Below are positions 7,123-16,565 of a stretch of DNA of 35,222 nt, in pieces. The translations under genes were made by a program, and so were the position numbers. Source of the DNA: an uncultured Porphyromonadaceae bacterium (lineage in GTDB: Bacteria > Bacteroidota > Bacteroidia > Bacteroidales > Barnesiellaceae_A); NCBI GenBank assembly GCA_900542255.1, contig UQMR01000020.1, positions 1-35,222 on the forward strand. The letters run 5' to 3'. Numbering within the stretch: the stretch's first letter is position 1; every line of letters starts with the position of its first letter. Below the pieces are notes generated by a model. The model saw only the letters and a program-made list of their open reading frames with translations. It did not search any database and was not told the origin of the DNA.

Positions 7123-10100
7123 ATGAAAAACAGAATTTTTGCAATTTGTTTGTTGCTGGCTACATGCTTTGGCGCTGCGTGGGCGCAAGTATCGGTCAAG
7201 CAAGTAGTGGGTTGGTACGAGAGTGCCTACGTGACGTGGGAACTTTACCAAGGTGCCGACATGTATAATGTATATGTAAAAGGAGCATCTGAGACAGACT
7301 GGAAACAGCTGGACGAAGAATTGATTCGTAACTACGGATGGTATGGACGTGCCGATGCTTTGGGATTGAAGCCCGGCAATTATATGTTCAAGATAGAAGC
7401 CACGAATGGCGGCAGTGTCATATCCGGCAGCGCCACCGAAACCAAGACCATAAGTGTACAGTCTTACGACCGTGACGGTTTTGCACATAAAGACGGCGTT
7501 GCAGTAGGTGCCTATAATAATGATGGTACCCTCAAAGACAATGCCCGTGTGTTGTATATCAACAAGGATAACGTTGATAATGTGCAACTGGCGGTTCTCA
7601 ATGCTAAAACCGAAACCACATGTACCGGTTTGGGTGAAATCCTGAAAGCCTACGAGAAAGGTTTGGAGACTCGTCCTCTTGCCATTCGTATCATAGGCAA
7701 TATCAATACAACGAGCGGGCAGCTCTATGGTGATGCCGATGCCATGCAATTGAAAGGTAAAAACAACACGATTCCCATGCAAGTAACCATCGAGGGTGTC
7801 GGTGACGATGCCTGGTTGAGCGACTGGGGATTTGTTTTTGTAAAGGCCAATAACGTAGAGATGCGCAACCTCGGTATTGCACTCTTCAACGACGATGGAA
7901 TCTCTATCAAAGAATCGGTAAAAATGTGGGTACACCACTGCGATATATTCTATGGGAAGGCCGGTAGCGCGTCAGACCAGGCCAAAGGCGACGGTTCATT
8001 GGATGTGAAAGACGACTCGCAATACTGTACTTTCTCGTATGTTCACTTCTGGGATTCGGGTAAAATGTCGCTTTGCGGTATGAAGTCAGAAAGCGGTCCC
8101 AACTATATATCCTATCACCACAACTGGTTCGACCACTCCGATTCGCGTCACCCCCGTATCCGTACGATGACGGTACACATATATAACAACTATTATGATG
8201 GAGTAGCCAAATACGGCGTGGGCGTTACGAGCGGTTCGAGCGCTTTTGTAGAGAATAACTATTTCCGAAACACCAATCGCCCCATGATGTCATCGAAACA
8301 AGGTACCGATGCTTCGGGCGACGGTACATTCTCGGGCGAGAGCGGCGGTATGATAAAATCGTATGGCAACATTTTTGTAGAGTGCAGTAGCAATTTCAGT
8401 TACATAACAGCCAATTCGGTAGAAGGTTCCGGCGCAACAAAGGTCGATGCTACCAGCTTCGATGCTTATCAAGCCTCGTCGCGAAACGAGCAAGTGCCAT
8501 CTTCCTATGAAACATTGGCCGGTGGTACTACTTATAACAACTTCGATACCAATTCGTCGTTGATGTACACTTATACGCCCGATGCAACCCTTGCCGTGCC
8601 TGCAAAGGTAAAAGCCAGTGCCGGCCGTATGCAAGGTGGCGACTTTACGTGGCGTGGTTTTGATAACAGTATAGATGATGCCGATTACGATGTGAACAGC
8701 GACCTGATGAGTGCTATCCGCTCTTATGAGACTACTCTTGTTGAGATAGCCGCATTCACGCAAACGACTTCGGCTCCGGCTTCATATACGGTAACATATT
8801 ATGCCGATGTAGAAGGCACAATTGTATTTGATACTCAGACAGATCAAACGAAACTTGTATATCCCAAGAACACCCCTACCAAAGAGGGTTACACATTTGT
8901 GGGATGGTCTGCTGCACAAGGTCAACGTCTCAGCTCAGACCTGTATGTATATCCCGCATTTACCGATGGTAAGAACAGCGAAGGCGGTACGACAGGTGGC
9001 GGCGAGGTAGTTGCCAAAAAATGGGACTTCACCTCATGGAGCAGCGAGACGCAGGCAGCCGTAACGGACAACAGCAGTGTATGGGTGAAAGCATCCGATG
9101 GCACCAACCGTTACGATGCAACATTCAGCGAGGCTACGGATTTAGGCTTTGCCGAGACCGAAGGTATAACGTTCCAAGGCAGTGTCCGCATCAGTTGGGA
9201 TACAAGCAAAGGTCAATATCTGCAAGGCTCCTTCACGATGAATGTTCCTGTAAGCAGCGGACAAAAACTGACATTCGTATTTGCTAATACCGGCAATAGC
9301 AACGGTACGCGCAACCTTATAGTAGAAGGCGAACCGATAGCTTCTTCGGAAAGTACGTCGAAGGTTGAGGCTACCTATACGGTTCCGGCCGGCAAGACCT
9401 CTATTGTTGTAAAAGGCTCGGGCGGTCTCAATTATTACACTATTACTGTCAGTGAAGATGCCAGCGAATTGGAGAAACCGACTTTCGCATTTAGTGCTTC
9501 GACGGCATCAGCCGATATGGCTCCCGGAGCTACCAATACCTACCCGACGCTCCAAAACAATTCCGACGGCACTGTAACTTACAGCAGCTCTAACCAGAAT
9601 GTCGCTACTGTCGACGGCGAAGGCAATATCACGCTTGTCGGTGTAGGTCAGACTACTATCAGAGCCGCAGTAACTGCGACAGATACTTATCAAGCCGCAT
9701 CGGCACAGTATGTACTGACGGTAACAGACTCTTCGATACCCACTTATACGGTAACCTTCATGGTAGATAATGAGGTTTACGTCGAGATGGAAGGTCAAAC
9801 AATGGTTAACTATCCCGAAGAGAATCCCGTAAAAGCAGGATATATCTTTACAGGTTGGGATGTTCCCGAAGGCACGAAGCTCGAAAGCGACCTTACTGTA
9901 AATGCAACATGGAAAGAGGCTCCCACTTATACAGTGACATTTATGGTCGATGATGCAGTCTTTGCTACCATGGAGAACCAAAGCGTTGTTGTATATCCCG
10001 AAGAGAAACCTGTGAAAGACGGTTATGTATTTACCGGCTGGGATGTTCCCGAAGGTACGATACTTACCGGTAATTTGACTGTAAACGCTTCATTTACAGA

Positions 10101-10686
10101 ACTGTCTGCAAGCTCTGTGACAATCGAGGCCGGTACATTCCCCGTAGGCTATACACTCGACGGCGCAACCAGCGCATCGGTTTACAGTTATAATAGTGAA
10201 ACGTCTGCTGCTAAGTTGATACCCATAGAAGACGGTCAACATGCAGTAACTGTTCCCGGTGGATTATATGTATCGAAAGTAACCTTTATCGGTTGTACCC
10301 AAAACAACGACCCGAAAGGCCATATCGTTGAGTTCAACGGCCAAAGCTGTTCTTATCAGTTGACCGACCGCAAGGCTGCTACCTTTACAGAAGTTGTGTT
10401 CGATGGCTTGAATATACAAGGTGGATTTACATTTACCGTTGACTATAATTGTGCAGTGAAGATACTTCTCGAAGTAAATGCCGGTACCGATGCCGTATCT
10501 CCCATAATGCGCGAGAACAGCATCCTTTACAACGGACGCGAAATATCGGCCGACGGAACAATCCTGGTATATAACGTACAGGGCGTACTCGTCAAGAGTG
10601 GTGCCAGGAACGTAGACCTGAGCAATCTTGCACGCGGTATATACATCGTACGTTGCGGTAACGAGGTGATGAAGATACGTCGATAA
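7123..10686 (+). CDS. Large modular secreted pectate lyase (PL1) with InlB-type repeats and sorting tail
   Basis: A 1187-residue exported protein (signal peptide 1-21). After a fibronectin-like segment (about 23-95) comes a PL1 parallel beta-helix (about 120-520). It carries VHHCDIFYG near 270, a lysine-rich substrate groove (GKMSLCGMK) and RHPRIR near 342, the conserved region holding the catalytic arginine of pectate lyases. Pectate lyases cleave polygalacturonate by beta-elimination with calcium. The C-terminal half has an InlB/Listeria-Bacteroides repeat at 555, a jelly-roll-like module (about 620-780), a Big_2-like domain (about 785-870), and two further InlB repeats at 875 and 936. The last 50 residues (YNVQGVLVKSG, RGIYIVR) resemble a type IX secretion sorting domain. 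No SusC/SusD or other pectin genes adjoin. Confidence 0.9.
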   Translation: MKNRIFAICLLLATCFGAAWAQVSVKQVVGWYESAYVTWELYQGADMYNVYVKGASETDWKQLDEELIRNYGWYGRADALGLKPGNYMFKIEATNGGSVISGSATETKTISVQSYDRDGFAHKDGVAVGAYNNDGTLKDNARVLYINKDNVDNVQLAVLNAKTETTCTGLGEILKAYEKGLETRPLAIRIIGNINTTSGQLYGDADAMQLKGKNNTIPMQVTIEGVGDDAWLSDWGFVFVKANNVEMRNLGIALFNDDGISIKESVKMWVHHCDIFYGKAGSASDQAKGDGSLDVKDDSQYCTFSYVHFWDSGKMSLCGMKSESGPNYISYHHNWFDHSDSRHPRIRTMTVHIYNNYYDGVAKYGVGVTSGSSAFVENNYFRNTNRPMMSSKQGTDASGDGTFSGESGGMIKSYGNIFVECSSNFSYITANSVEGSGATKVDATSFDAYQASSRNEQVPSSYETLAGGTTYNNFDTNSSLMYTYTPDATLAVPAKVKASAGRMQGGDFTWRGFDNSIDDADYDVNSDLMSAIRSYETTLVEIAAFTQTTSAPASYTVTYYADVEGTIVFDTQTDQTKLVYPKNTPTKEGYTFVGWSAAQGQRLSSDLYVYPAFTDGKNSEGGTTGGGEVVAKKWDFTSWSSETQAAVTDNSSVWVKASDGTNRYDATFSEATDLGFAETEGITFQGSVRISWDTSKGQYLQGSFTMNVPVSSGQKLTFVFANTGNSNGTRNLIVEGEPIASSESTSKVEATYTVPAGKTSIVVKGSGGLNYYTITVSEDASELEKPTFAFSASTASADMAPGATNTYPTLQNNSDGTVTYSSSNQNVATVDGEGNITLVGVGQTTIRAAVTATDTYQAASAQYVLTVTDSSIPTYTVTFMVDNEVYVEMEGQTMVNYPEENPVKAGYIFTGWDVPEGTKLESDLTVNATWKEAPTYTVTFMVDDAVFATMENQSVVVYPEEKPVKDGYVFTGWDVPEGTILTGNLTVNASFTELSASSVTIEAGTFPVGYTLDGATSASVYSYNSETSAAKLIPIEDGQHAVTVPGGLYVSKVTFIGCTQNNDPKGHIVEFNGQSCSYQLTDRKAATFTEVVFDGLNIQGGFTFTVDYNCAVKILLEVNAGTDAVSPIMRENSILYNGREISADGTILVYNVQGVLVKSGARNVDLSNLARGIYIVRCGNEVMKIRR

Positions 10687-10713
10687 TCCGATTGTAAGAA
10701 TTGGATAATATAG

Positions 10714-10754
10714 AAATAGGGCGCGCGAAAATTCGCGCGCCCTATTTGTTTTTG
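10714..10754. terminator. Shared terminator between convergent genes
   Basis: A perfect 15-bp stem (AAATAGGGCGCGCGA with its complement) and a 4-base loop, followed by GTTTTTG on the plus strand. It ends the pectate lyase gene and, being symmetrical, can also stop the minus-strand OMP gene 40 bases away. Confidence 0.88.
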
Positions 10755-10794
10755 AAAGTAGCTAAGTTATTGTGATATTTGTTACATAGTCAGG

Positions 10795-11484
10795 CTAAAA
10801 AGTCCATCCCAGACGGATTGTGGGGGTAACGCCGAATTGGCATGATGTGGTAGTGGTAGTGTTATTGTATTTTGTTATGTTGGTAATATCGCCAACCGTG
10901 GTTTTAGCCTCAGCTTTGAGAGTTTTGCCCGTTTGCATGTAGAGCCCAAGCTCGGCGCCTAAGTAAAGACCTTTGTAAACATAGAAGTCAAGACCTGTGA
11001 AGATACCGGCTGTGAAGGCTGCGTATGCGCGGTCGCCATTGACAGTGGTAATGTTCTTGAAGTCGATAGTGGTGGTAGTACCTGCAATGGTCGTTTTGCC
11101 TTTACCCGACGCATAATGAGAGAGAAATCCAACTTCGCCGCCGGCATAAAGTGAGAGACGTTTGGCTACTTTGAAGTGGCGTTCGTAGCCTAAGTCGATA
11201 CTGAAATCGCCCGAAATAGTGTTTACATAATCATCCGGTGTATCCTCATCTTTGACTGTCTCTTTGGTGATGCCGAAACCCAAAGAGAGCCTAACGGCAT
11301 CGTGGTCGGTGATGAAGTAGCGGAGTTTCAGAGCATCGAGGCTGAATGTGTTGCCATTCTGGTCGAAGGGGTTGAATGAAATTTCAGTGCCGAAGTCACC
11401 TTTAGATGCGGTTGTGTTTTCCTGTGCCCATGCGGCGTTTGTCATAAGCGTTACGACGATAGCCGGAAGAATCCATTTTCTCAT
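10795..11484 (-). CDS. Outer-membrane beta-barrel protein
   Basis: A 229-residue protein from the ATG at 11484, starting MRKWILPAIV, with a signal peptide ending AWA-Q. The mature part alternates strands such as LSLGFGI, SIDLGYERHF, LYAGGEVGF and LYLGAELGLY, and ends TIRLGWTF with a terminal aromatic residue, which together indicate a small outer-membrane barrel of the OmpX/OMP_b-brl kind. A run of threonines (NNTTTTTS) lies near the C-terminus. The frame extends to 11583, but the -7 box at 11566-11573 lies inside that extension, so the shorter start is right. Function unknown. Confidence 0.78.
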   Translation of the reverse strand: MRKWILPAIVVTLMTNAAWAQENTTASKGDFGTEISFNPFDQNGNTFSLDALKLRYFITDHDAVRLSLGFGITKETVKDEDTPDDYVNTISGDFSIDLGYERHFKVAKRLSLYAGGEVGFLSHYASGKGKTTIAGTTTTIDFKNITTVNGDRAYAAFTAGIFTGLDFYVYKGLYLGAELGLYMQTGKTLKAEAKTTVGDITNITKYNNTTTTTSCQFGVTPTIRLGWTF

Positions 11485-11565
11485 GTTGTAATAATTTAGT
11501 GTGAGTAATAGAAAAAGTGTTTTTTGAAACAACGACCAGCCTTGCGGCTTAGTTAGTTGTTTATG

Positions 11566-11573
11566 CAAAGGTA
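11566..11573 (-). promoter_or_regulatory. -7 box of the minus-strand OMP gene
   Basis: TACCTTTG on the minus strand matches TAnnTTTG. The -33 element is not clear. The leader to the ATG at 11484 is about 75 bases. Confidence 0.5.
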
Positions 11574-11788
11574 TATACAGCAATGAAATATCAGCTTGTT
11601 TGTATCATAATAAATACGAATATTTATCAATAAAACATAACTGTTTCCTTTTCTCGGTTTTGTTAAAAGCCATAATGCCGGTGAAGTATAGCGCTAAGAT
11701 ATTTTGTGTGGAAGAATGAGGCGTAGAGCCCCGTTTGTCGTAGTTATAAGGCTGAAAACAAGGTTTTTGAATGAAATAGAGGATATTT
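11574..11788. other. Intergenic stretch between divergent OMP and rpsA promoters
   Basis: AT-rich sequence with no plausible reading frame, hairpin or repeat. It separates two divergently transcribed units, and most of it is upstream of both promoters. Confidence 0.6.
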
Positions 11789-11819
11789 TTTGCGTAGAAA
11801 TAAAAAATGTGTAACTTTG
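11789..11819 (+). promoter_or_regulatory. rpsA promoter
   Basis: TTTG (11789-11792), exactly 19 bases, then TAACTTTG (11812-11819). Start predicted near 11825; the leader of about 60 bases is A/T-rich and has no Shine-Dalgarno sequence. Confidence 0.8.
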
Positions 11820-11885
11820 CCGCGATTTTAAGACCACATAATGTCTAACTTATTAATCACAAAACCCTAATTATTAATTAAAAAC

Positions 11886-13682
11886 ATGAGTGAAGAAATG
11901 CAAAGCCCGGTAGAGAATTTCGACTGGGATGCCTTTGAAAAAGGTGAAGTTGCTGGCGAAAAAAGCCGTGAAGATCTTGAAGCAGCTTACAGCCAAACCC
12001 TCAACACAGTAAAAGAAAAAGAGGTGCAAGAGGGTACCATCATCTCTATGAACAAACGCGAGGCGGTGGTAAACATCGGTTACAAATCGGACGGTATCAT
12101 TCCTATCAGCGAGTTCCGTTACAACCCCGATTTGAAAGTGGGCGACAAAGTAGAAGTATACGTAGAGTCGCCGGAGAACAGCAAAGGACAGCTCGTTCTG
12201 TCGCACAAAAAAGCACGTGCAGCACATTCTTGGGAGCGCGTAAACCAAGCGTTTGCCAATGATGAAGTAATCACGGGCTATATCAAATGCCGTACGAAAG
12301 GTGGTATGATTGTAGATGTGTTTGGTGGCACAGAGGCATTCTTACCCGGTTCGCAAATTGACGTGAAACCTATCCGTGACTATGATATATTGGTAGGCAA
12401 GACGATGGAATTCAAGGTTGTGAAAATCAATCAAGAATACCGCAACGTCGTTGTGTCGCACAAAGCACTGATCGAGGCCGAGATAGAGCAACAAAAGAAG
12501 GAGATTATCGCCAGCTTGCAAAAAGGTTCTGTATTGGCAGGTACGGTGAAGAATATCACTTCTTACGGCGTATTCGTAGACTTGGGCGGCATAGACGGTC
12601 TCATCCACATCACAGACTTGTCTTGGGGTCGCGTAAATCACCCCGAAGAGGTAGTTGCCCTCGACCAAAAGATAAACGTCGTAGTACTCGACTATGATGA
12701 GGAGAAGAAACGTATCGCCCTCGGCTTGAAACAGCTGCAACCCCATCCGTGGGATGCTCTGCCTGCCGACCTGAAAGTGGGTGACAAAGTAAAAGGCAAA
12801 GTAGTGGTTATGGCCGATTACGGTGCATTTATAGAGATTCTCCCTGGTGTAGAAGGCTTGATACACGTATCAGAAATGTCATGGTCGCAACACCTGCGCA
12901 GCGCACAAGACTTCATGAAAGTTGGCGATGAGGTAGAGGCTGTGATTTTGACACTCGACCGTGCAGAGCGCAAGATGTCGCTTGGTATCAAGCAACTCAA
13001 AGAAGACCCCTGGCAAAATATCGAGACGAAATATGCTGTCGGTTCGCGTCATACGGCCAAAGTACGTAACTTCACAAACTTCGGCGTATTCGTTGAAATA
13101 GAGGAAGGCGTAGATGGTCTCATCCACATATCAGACCTTTCGTGGACGAAGAAAATCAAACACCCCTCGGAGTTTACCCAAATTGGTGCAACCATAGAGG
13201 TACAAGTGTTGGAGATAGACAAAGAAAACCGTCGTCTCAGCTTGGGTCACAAGCAACTCGAAGAGAATCCCTGGGATAAGTTCGAAGAGATTTTCAAAGT
13301 AGATTCTATCCACGAAGGAACTATCGAGGAGATGCACGACCGCGGTGCCGTTATTTTGCTGAAACCCTATTTCGTAGAAGGTTTCGCAACACCGAAACAT
13401 CTCGTAAAACAAGATGGCTCGCAAGCTCAGGTAGGCGAGGTTCTCGACTTCAAGGTAATAGAGTTCAACAAAGAAGCTAAGCGCATTATCTTGTCGCATA
13501 GCCGCATCTTTGAAGATGAAGCCAAGGCCGAAACCCGCAAGGAGAACACCAAACAACGTGCAACCAAGAAGTCGAAAGCTGCCGAAGAAACAACTTCGAT
13601 GCCTACGGTAGAGAAGACCACTCTGGGCGACATAGACGCTCTTGCTGCATTGAAAGAGAAATTGGAGAAAGGAGAAGAGTAA
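11886..13682 (+). CDS. rpsA: 30S ribosomal protein S1
   Basis: A 598-residue RNA-binding protein with six S1 (OB-fold) repeats. The clearest lie around residues 220-290 (YGVFVDLGGIDGLIHITDLS), 300-375 (YGAFIEILPGVEGLIHVSEM) and 390-460 (FGVFVEIEEGVDGLIHISDL). The N-terminal two are divergent and bind the ribosome; the others hold mRNA. It ends in a lysine- and glutamate-rich tail. In Bacteroidota, where Shine-Dalgarno sequences are scarce, S1 is thought to matter for recruiting AT-rich leaders. Its own leader is such a sequence, compatible with autogenous control. Single-gene unit with its own promoter and terminator. Confidence 0.96.
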   Translation: MSEEMQSPVENFDWDAFEKGEVAGEKSREDLEAAYSQTLNTVKEKEVQEGTIISMNKREAVVNIGYKSDGIIPISEFRYNPDLKVGDKVEVYVESPENSKGQLVLSHKKARAAHSWERVNQAFANDEVITGYIKCRTKGGMIVDVFGGTEAFLPGSQIDVKPIRDYDILVGKTMEFKVVKINQEYRNVVVSHKALIEAEIEQQKKEIIASLQKGSVLAGTVKNITSYGVFVDLGGIDGLIHITDLSWGRVNHPEEVVALDQKINVVVLDYDEEKKRIALGLKQLQPHPWDALPADLKVGDKVKGKVVVMADYGAFIEILPGVEGLIHVSEMSWSQHLRSAQDFMKVGDEVEAVILTLDRAERKMSLGIKQLKEDPWQNIETKYAVGSRHTAKVRNFTNFGVFVEIEEGVDGLIHISDLSWTKKIKHPSEFTQIGATIEVQVLEIDKENRRLSLGHKQLEENPWDKFEEIFKVDSIHEGTIEEMHDRGAVILLKPYFVEGFATPKHLVKQDGSQAQVGEVLDFKVIEFNKEAKRIILSHSRIFEDEAKAETRKENTKQRATKKSKAAEETTSMPTVEKTTLGDIDALAALKEKLEKGEE

Positions 13683-13708
13683 TTCCCATCCTATCCCGCT
13701 ATAATTGT

Positions 13709-13743
13709 GAGGGCTGTGACTGAGAGGTTACAGCCCTCCTTTG
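13709..13743 (+). terminator. rpsA terminator
   Basis: GAGGGCTGT pairs with ACAGCCCTC (extended by a GAC/GTT step) with CTTTG after it; 26 bases beyond the stop codon. Confidence 0.8.
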
Positions 13744-13904
13744 TATGGGGTGCTATCCCTAAGCCCGGTGTGTCGTATGAAACGGCGTAGAAGTTCTTGG
13801 GCATGGTAATAAGGTGTAACCCTTGCACCAATGTGGGCGCAGGCCCCCAAGGCGGGAGCCGGGAGGGATAAAAATTCTTTTGAAAGAAAAAATCGGCTCT
13901 GCCT

Positions 13905-13935
13905 ATTGTATTTCGGAAACTTTATTGTACCTTTG
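13905..13935 (+). promoter_or_regulatory. tRNA-Pro promoter
   Basis: ATTG (13905-13908), 19 bases, then TACCTTTG (13928-13935). The predicted start near 13942 is about ten bases before the mature tRNA. Confidence 0.7.
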
Positions 13936-13951
13936 TGCCGCTAAACTAATG

Positions 13952-14025
13952 CGGGGTGTAGCACAGTTGGTTAGCGCGCCACGTTCGGGACGTGGAGGTC
14001 GGAAGTTCGAGTCTTCTCACCCCGA
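13952..14025 (+). tRNA. tRNA-Pro (anticodon CGG)
   Basis: The acceptor stem CGGGGTG (13952-13958) pairs with CACCCCG (14018-14024), with discriminator A at 14025. The anticodon stem CCACG/CGTGG closes the loop TTCGGGA, giving anticodon CGG, which reads CCG proline codons. C1 at the 5' end is typical of bacterial tRNA-Pro. The T loop TTCGAGT is present. CCA is not encoded. Confidence 0.95.
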
Positions 14026-14042
14026 CTGAATTTTCAGGATGT

Positions 14043-14074
14043 AAGTCACAGCAAGTATGTGGCTTGCATTTTTT
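14043..14074 (+). terminator. tRNA-Pro terminator
   Basis: AAGTCACA (14043-14050) pairs with TGTGGCTT (14058-14065, one G-U pair), followed by GCATTTTTTG. It separates the tRNA from rlmN, although read-through could supply rlmN. Confidence 0.7.
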
Positions 14075-14159
14075 GTATCGCCCCATGCCGGGTAGAGCCG
14101 TACACCCATGCGAGGGCATCTACCTGTCAGGCAGAAGGAGGGTTGCAAACAGCAGAAAT

Positions 14160-15191
14160 ATGGAAAATATAGTGAAAGAGCATTTGGCGGGGAAAACCCT
14201 TGAAGAGTTACACGAAGTGGCACAACAAATGGGTATGCCGCCCTTTGCGGCCAAGCAAATGGCGCGATGGCTTTATACGCGTCGCGTGAAGGATATTGCA
14301 TCCATGACAGACCTCTCCAAGCAACATCGCGCCTTGTTGTCGGAGAAGTACGATGTGGGATATTACGCCCCGTGCGAGGCGATGAGGTCGGTTGACGGTA
14401 CCGTCAAATACCTCTTCCCCGCCGGAACAACATCGGGCGTAGAGTCGGTTTATATCCCCGATCATGAGCGGGCTACCTTGTGCGTCTCGTCGCAGGTAGG
14501 CTGTAAAATGAATTGTTATTTCTGCATGACGGGCAAGCAAGGCTACACACGCAACCTCACCGCACATGAAATTATCAACCAAATCCTGTCGGTACCCGAG
14601 AGCGAAAAGCTGACAAATATCGTATTTATGGGTATGGGAGAGCCGTTGGATAACGTAGAGGCCCTGTTGCAGTCGATACGCATTCTTACCGAGCCGTGGG
14701 GCTTGGGGTGGAGCCCCCATCGCATCACGGTATCGACAATAGGTTACAAGCCCGGACTGCGCCGCTTCCTCGATGAGTGCAACTGTCACTTGGCCGTGAG
14801 CCTGCACGCCCCTTCGCCCGAGCAGCGGGCCGAGGTGATGCCCGTGGAGAAGTCGTTCCCCATACGCGAGCTGCTGGCATTCTTGCGCGGCTATGACTGG
14901 ACCCGCCAGCGCCGGTTGTCGTTCGAGTATATCGTTTTCAAAGGCTATAACGACACCATTGCCCATGCCGATGCGCTTGTGCGTTTGCTGGGAGGCATGG
15001 CATGTCGGGTAAATCTCATACGTTTCCATGCCATCCCCGGTGTAGACCTGTACCCGGCCGAGGCCAGTGTGATGGAGCGCTTCCGCGACCGGTTGAACAG
15101 CAGGGGCGTTACGGCTACGATACGAGCATCGCGCGGCGAAGATATATATGCAGCGTGCGGGATGCTCTCTACGTCCTCAAAAAAGGGTTAA
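14160..15191 (+). CDS. rlmN: Dual-specificity RNA methyltransferase RlmN
   Basis: A 343-residue radical SAM enzyme that makes 2-methyladenosine at A2503 of 23S rRNA and at A37 of some tRNAs. The 4Fe-4S motif is C115-x3-C119-x2-C122 (CKMNCYFC). The two catalytic cysteines fall where the family needs them: C108, seven residues before the cluster as in E. coli (C118/C125), and C333 in AACGM near the end. GMGEPLDN and SLHAPS are further family motifs. The frame is open upstream to 13992 through the tRNA gene, so the ATG at 14160 is taken as the start. No separate promoter was recognised. Confidence 0.95.
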   Translation: MENIVKEHLAGKTLEELHEVAQQMGMPPFAAKQMARWLYTRRVKDIASMTDLSKQHRALLSEKYDVGYYAPCEAMRSVDGTVKYLFPAGTTSGVESVYIPDHERATLCVSSQVGCKMNCYFCMTGKQGYTRNLTAHEIINQILSVPESEKLTNIVFMGMGEPLDNVEALLQSIRILTEPWGLGWSPHRITVSTIGYKPGLRRFLDECNCHLAVSLHAPSPEQRAEVMPVEKSFPIRELLAFLRGYDWTRQRRLSFEYIVFKGYNDTIAHADALVRLLGGMACRVNLIRFHAIPGVDLYPAEASVMERFRDRLNSRGVTATIRASRGEDIYAACGMLSTSSKKG

Positions 15192-15222
15192 ATGTGTGTC
15201 GATGATAAAAAGGGTGGCATTT

Positions 15223-15256
15223 TTTGAGGATATTTGTATAAAAAGGATTACCTTTG
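15223..15256 (+). promoter_or_regulatory. pdxA promoter
   Basis: TACCTTTG (15249-15256) is a full -7 match. TTTG at 15223-15226 is 22 bases upstream, slightly far. The leader of about 50 bases is A-rich without a Shine-Dalgarno. Confidence 0.55.
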
Positions 15257-15314
15257 AAAACTCGAATGAAAACTTTCTTTATAAAAAAAGTTTTCATTCT
15301 TAAAACATATAGCA

Positions 15315-16415
15315 ATGAGTGAAAGCAAAATCATAAAGGTCGGTATTACCCAAGGCGACATCAACGGTGTAGGCTATGAGGTGATACTGAAAACACTTTC
15401 AGATTCTCGAATCATAGAACTATGCACCCCCGTGGTGTACGGCTCGGCAAAGATAGCAGCCTACCATCGAAAGGCACTGGATATGGACCCTGTAAACTTC
15501 AATATAGTGACACAGGCCGATTCTGCCGTCGACGGGCAGAACAATTTGGTGAATTGTATCGATGAGGAGGTAAAGGTAGAGATAGGTCATCCTTCGGAAC
15601 AAGCCGGTCAGGCAGCCTATATGGCCTTGGAGCGGGCTACTGCCGACCTGCGTGCCGGCCTGATAGACGTGCTGCTGACAGCTCCTATCAATAAAAACAC
15701 CATACAATCGGAGAACTTCGTTTTTGCCGGTCATACCGAGTACTTGGACGACCGTTTGGGAGGTGAAGGCAAGTCGCTGATGATATTGCTGGCCGACAAT
15801 CTGCGCGTTGCCCTTGTGACAGGGCATATCCCCGTATCGGAAGTGCCGCGCACGCTGACACAAGAGTTGATACTCGAAAAGATGGAGGTATTCAGGACCT
15901 CGTTATGCCGCGATTTTGGCATAGAGAAGCCGCGCATAGCCGTGTTGTCGCTCAATCCTCACGCCGGTGAGAACGGCCTCCTGGGGAACGAAGAGCAGAC
16001 CGTTATCATACCTGCGATAGAAGCTGCCAAACAAAAGGGCTGGCTCTGTTTCGGTCCCTATGCAGCCGACGGCTTTTTCGGGACAGAACATTACCGCCAT
16101 TTCGACGGCGTGTTGGCAATGTATCACGACCAGGGCTTGGCTCCATTCAAGGCGATAGCGATGGACGAGGGAGTCAATTTTACGGCAGGGCTTCCGTATG
16201 TACGCACCTCACCCGACCATGGCACCGCTTACGATATTGCCGGCCGGGGCAAAGCCTCTGAGGCGTCGTTCAGGAAAGCTCTATATACGGCGATAGATAT
16301 TTACCGCAACAGGCTATTCGATGATGAGATACACGCATCGCCTTTGCGCCGTCAATATGTAGACCGTAGCGGCGACAAAGAGGTGCTCGACCTCACGGGA
16401 GAGAGCGACGAGTAG
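15315..16415 (+). CDS. pdxA: 4-hydroxythreonine-4-phosphate dehydrogenase PdxA
   Basis: A 366-residue NAD-dependent enzyme of the DXP-dependent vitamin B6 route. It oxidises 4-phosphohydroxy-L-threonine to a product that decarboxylates to 3-amino-1-hydroxyacetone phosphate, the PdxJ substrate. The divalent-metal ligands can be placed as H171 (TGHIPVSEV), H216 (LNPHAGENG) and H271 (MYHDQGLAPFK). Their spacing of 45 and 55 residues is the same as in E. coli PdxA (166, 211, 266). The N-terminal GITQGDINGVG and C-terminal TSPDHGTAYDIAG motifs are present. The family is slightly longer here than the E. coli 329 residues. Cytoplasmic; pdxJ is not in the window. Confidence 0.95.
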   Translation: MSESKIIKVGITQGDINGVGYEVILKTLSDSRIIELCTPVVYGSAKIAAYHRKALDMDPVNFNIVTQADSAVDGQNNLVNCIDEEVKVEIGHPSEQAGQAAYMALERATADLRAGLIDVLLTAPINKNTIQSENFVFAGHTEYLDDRLGGEGKSLMILLADNLRVALVTGHIPVSEVPRTLTQELILEKMEVFRTSLCRDFGIEKPRIAVLSLNPHAGENGLLGNEEQTVIIPAIEAAKQKGWLCFGPYAADGFFGTEHYRHFDGVLAMYHDQGLAPFKAIAMDEGVNFTAGLPYVRTSPDHGTAYDIAGRGKASEASFRKALYTAIDIYRNRLFDDEIHASPLRRQYVDRSGDKEVLDLTGESDE

Positions 16416-16439
16416 TCGTCCTGCCCGGTAAGAAAGCCC

Positions 16440-16468
16440 CCCGCAAGGCGATTGCCTTGATGCGGGGT
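16440..16468 (+). repeat. Hairpin after pdxA
   Basis: CCCCGCA pairs with TGCGGGG, with an inner AGGC/GCCT stem. There is no T-run behind it (TGTCGCAAC), so it may not terminate fully, and the phosphatidyltransferase gene 100 bases on has no recognisable promoter of its own. Read-through from pdxA is plausible. Confidence 0.5.
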
Positions 16469-16565
16469 GTCGCAACGCGGAGAAAAACACATCAATGGAA
16501 AAGGCTGCGTCTAAGCCTTGTCAGAATAAGGAAAAAAACAGAAACGATAAAAATGGAAGATAGTT

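Noticed and set aside
6715..7938. A 407-codon minus-strand frame over the end of the PAP2 gene and the start of the pectate lyase
   Set aside because: It crosses a terminator, a promoter and two well-supported genes on the other strand.
13952..14160. tRNA-Pro as a substrate of the adjacent rlmN product
   Set aside because: RlmN methylates A37, but this anticodon loop has G at position 37, so the adjacency has no such meaning.
16495..16563. A 22-codon frame before the phosphatidyltransferase gene
   Set aside because: Too short, lysine- and asparagine-rich because of A-rich leader sequence, and no ribosome site.
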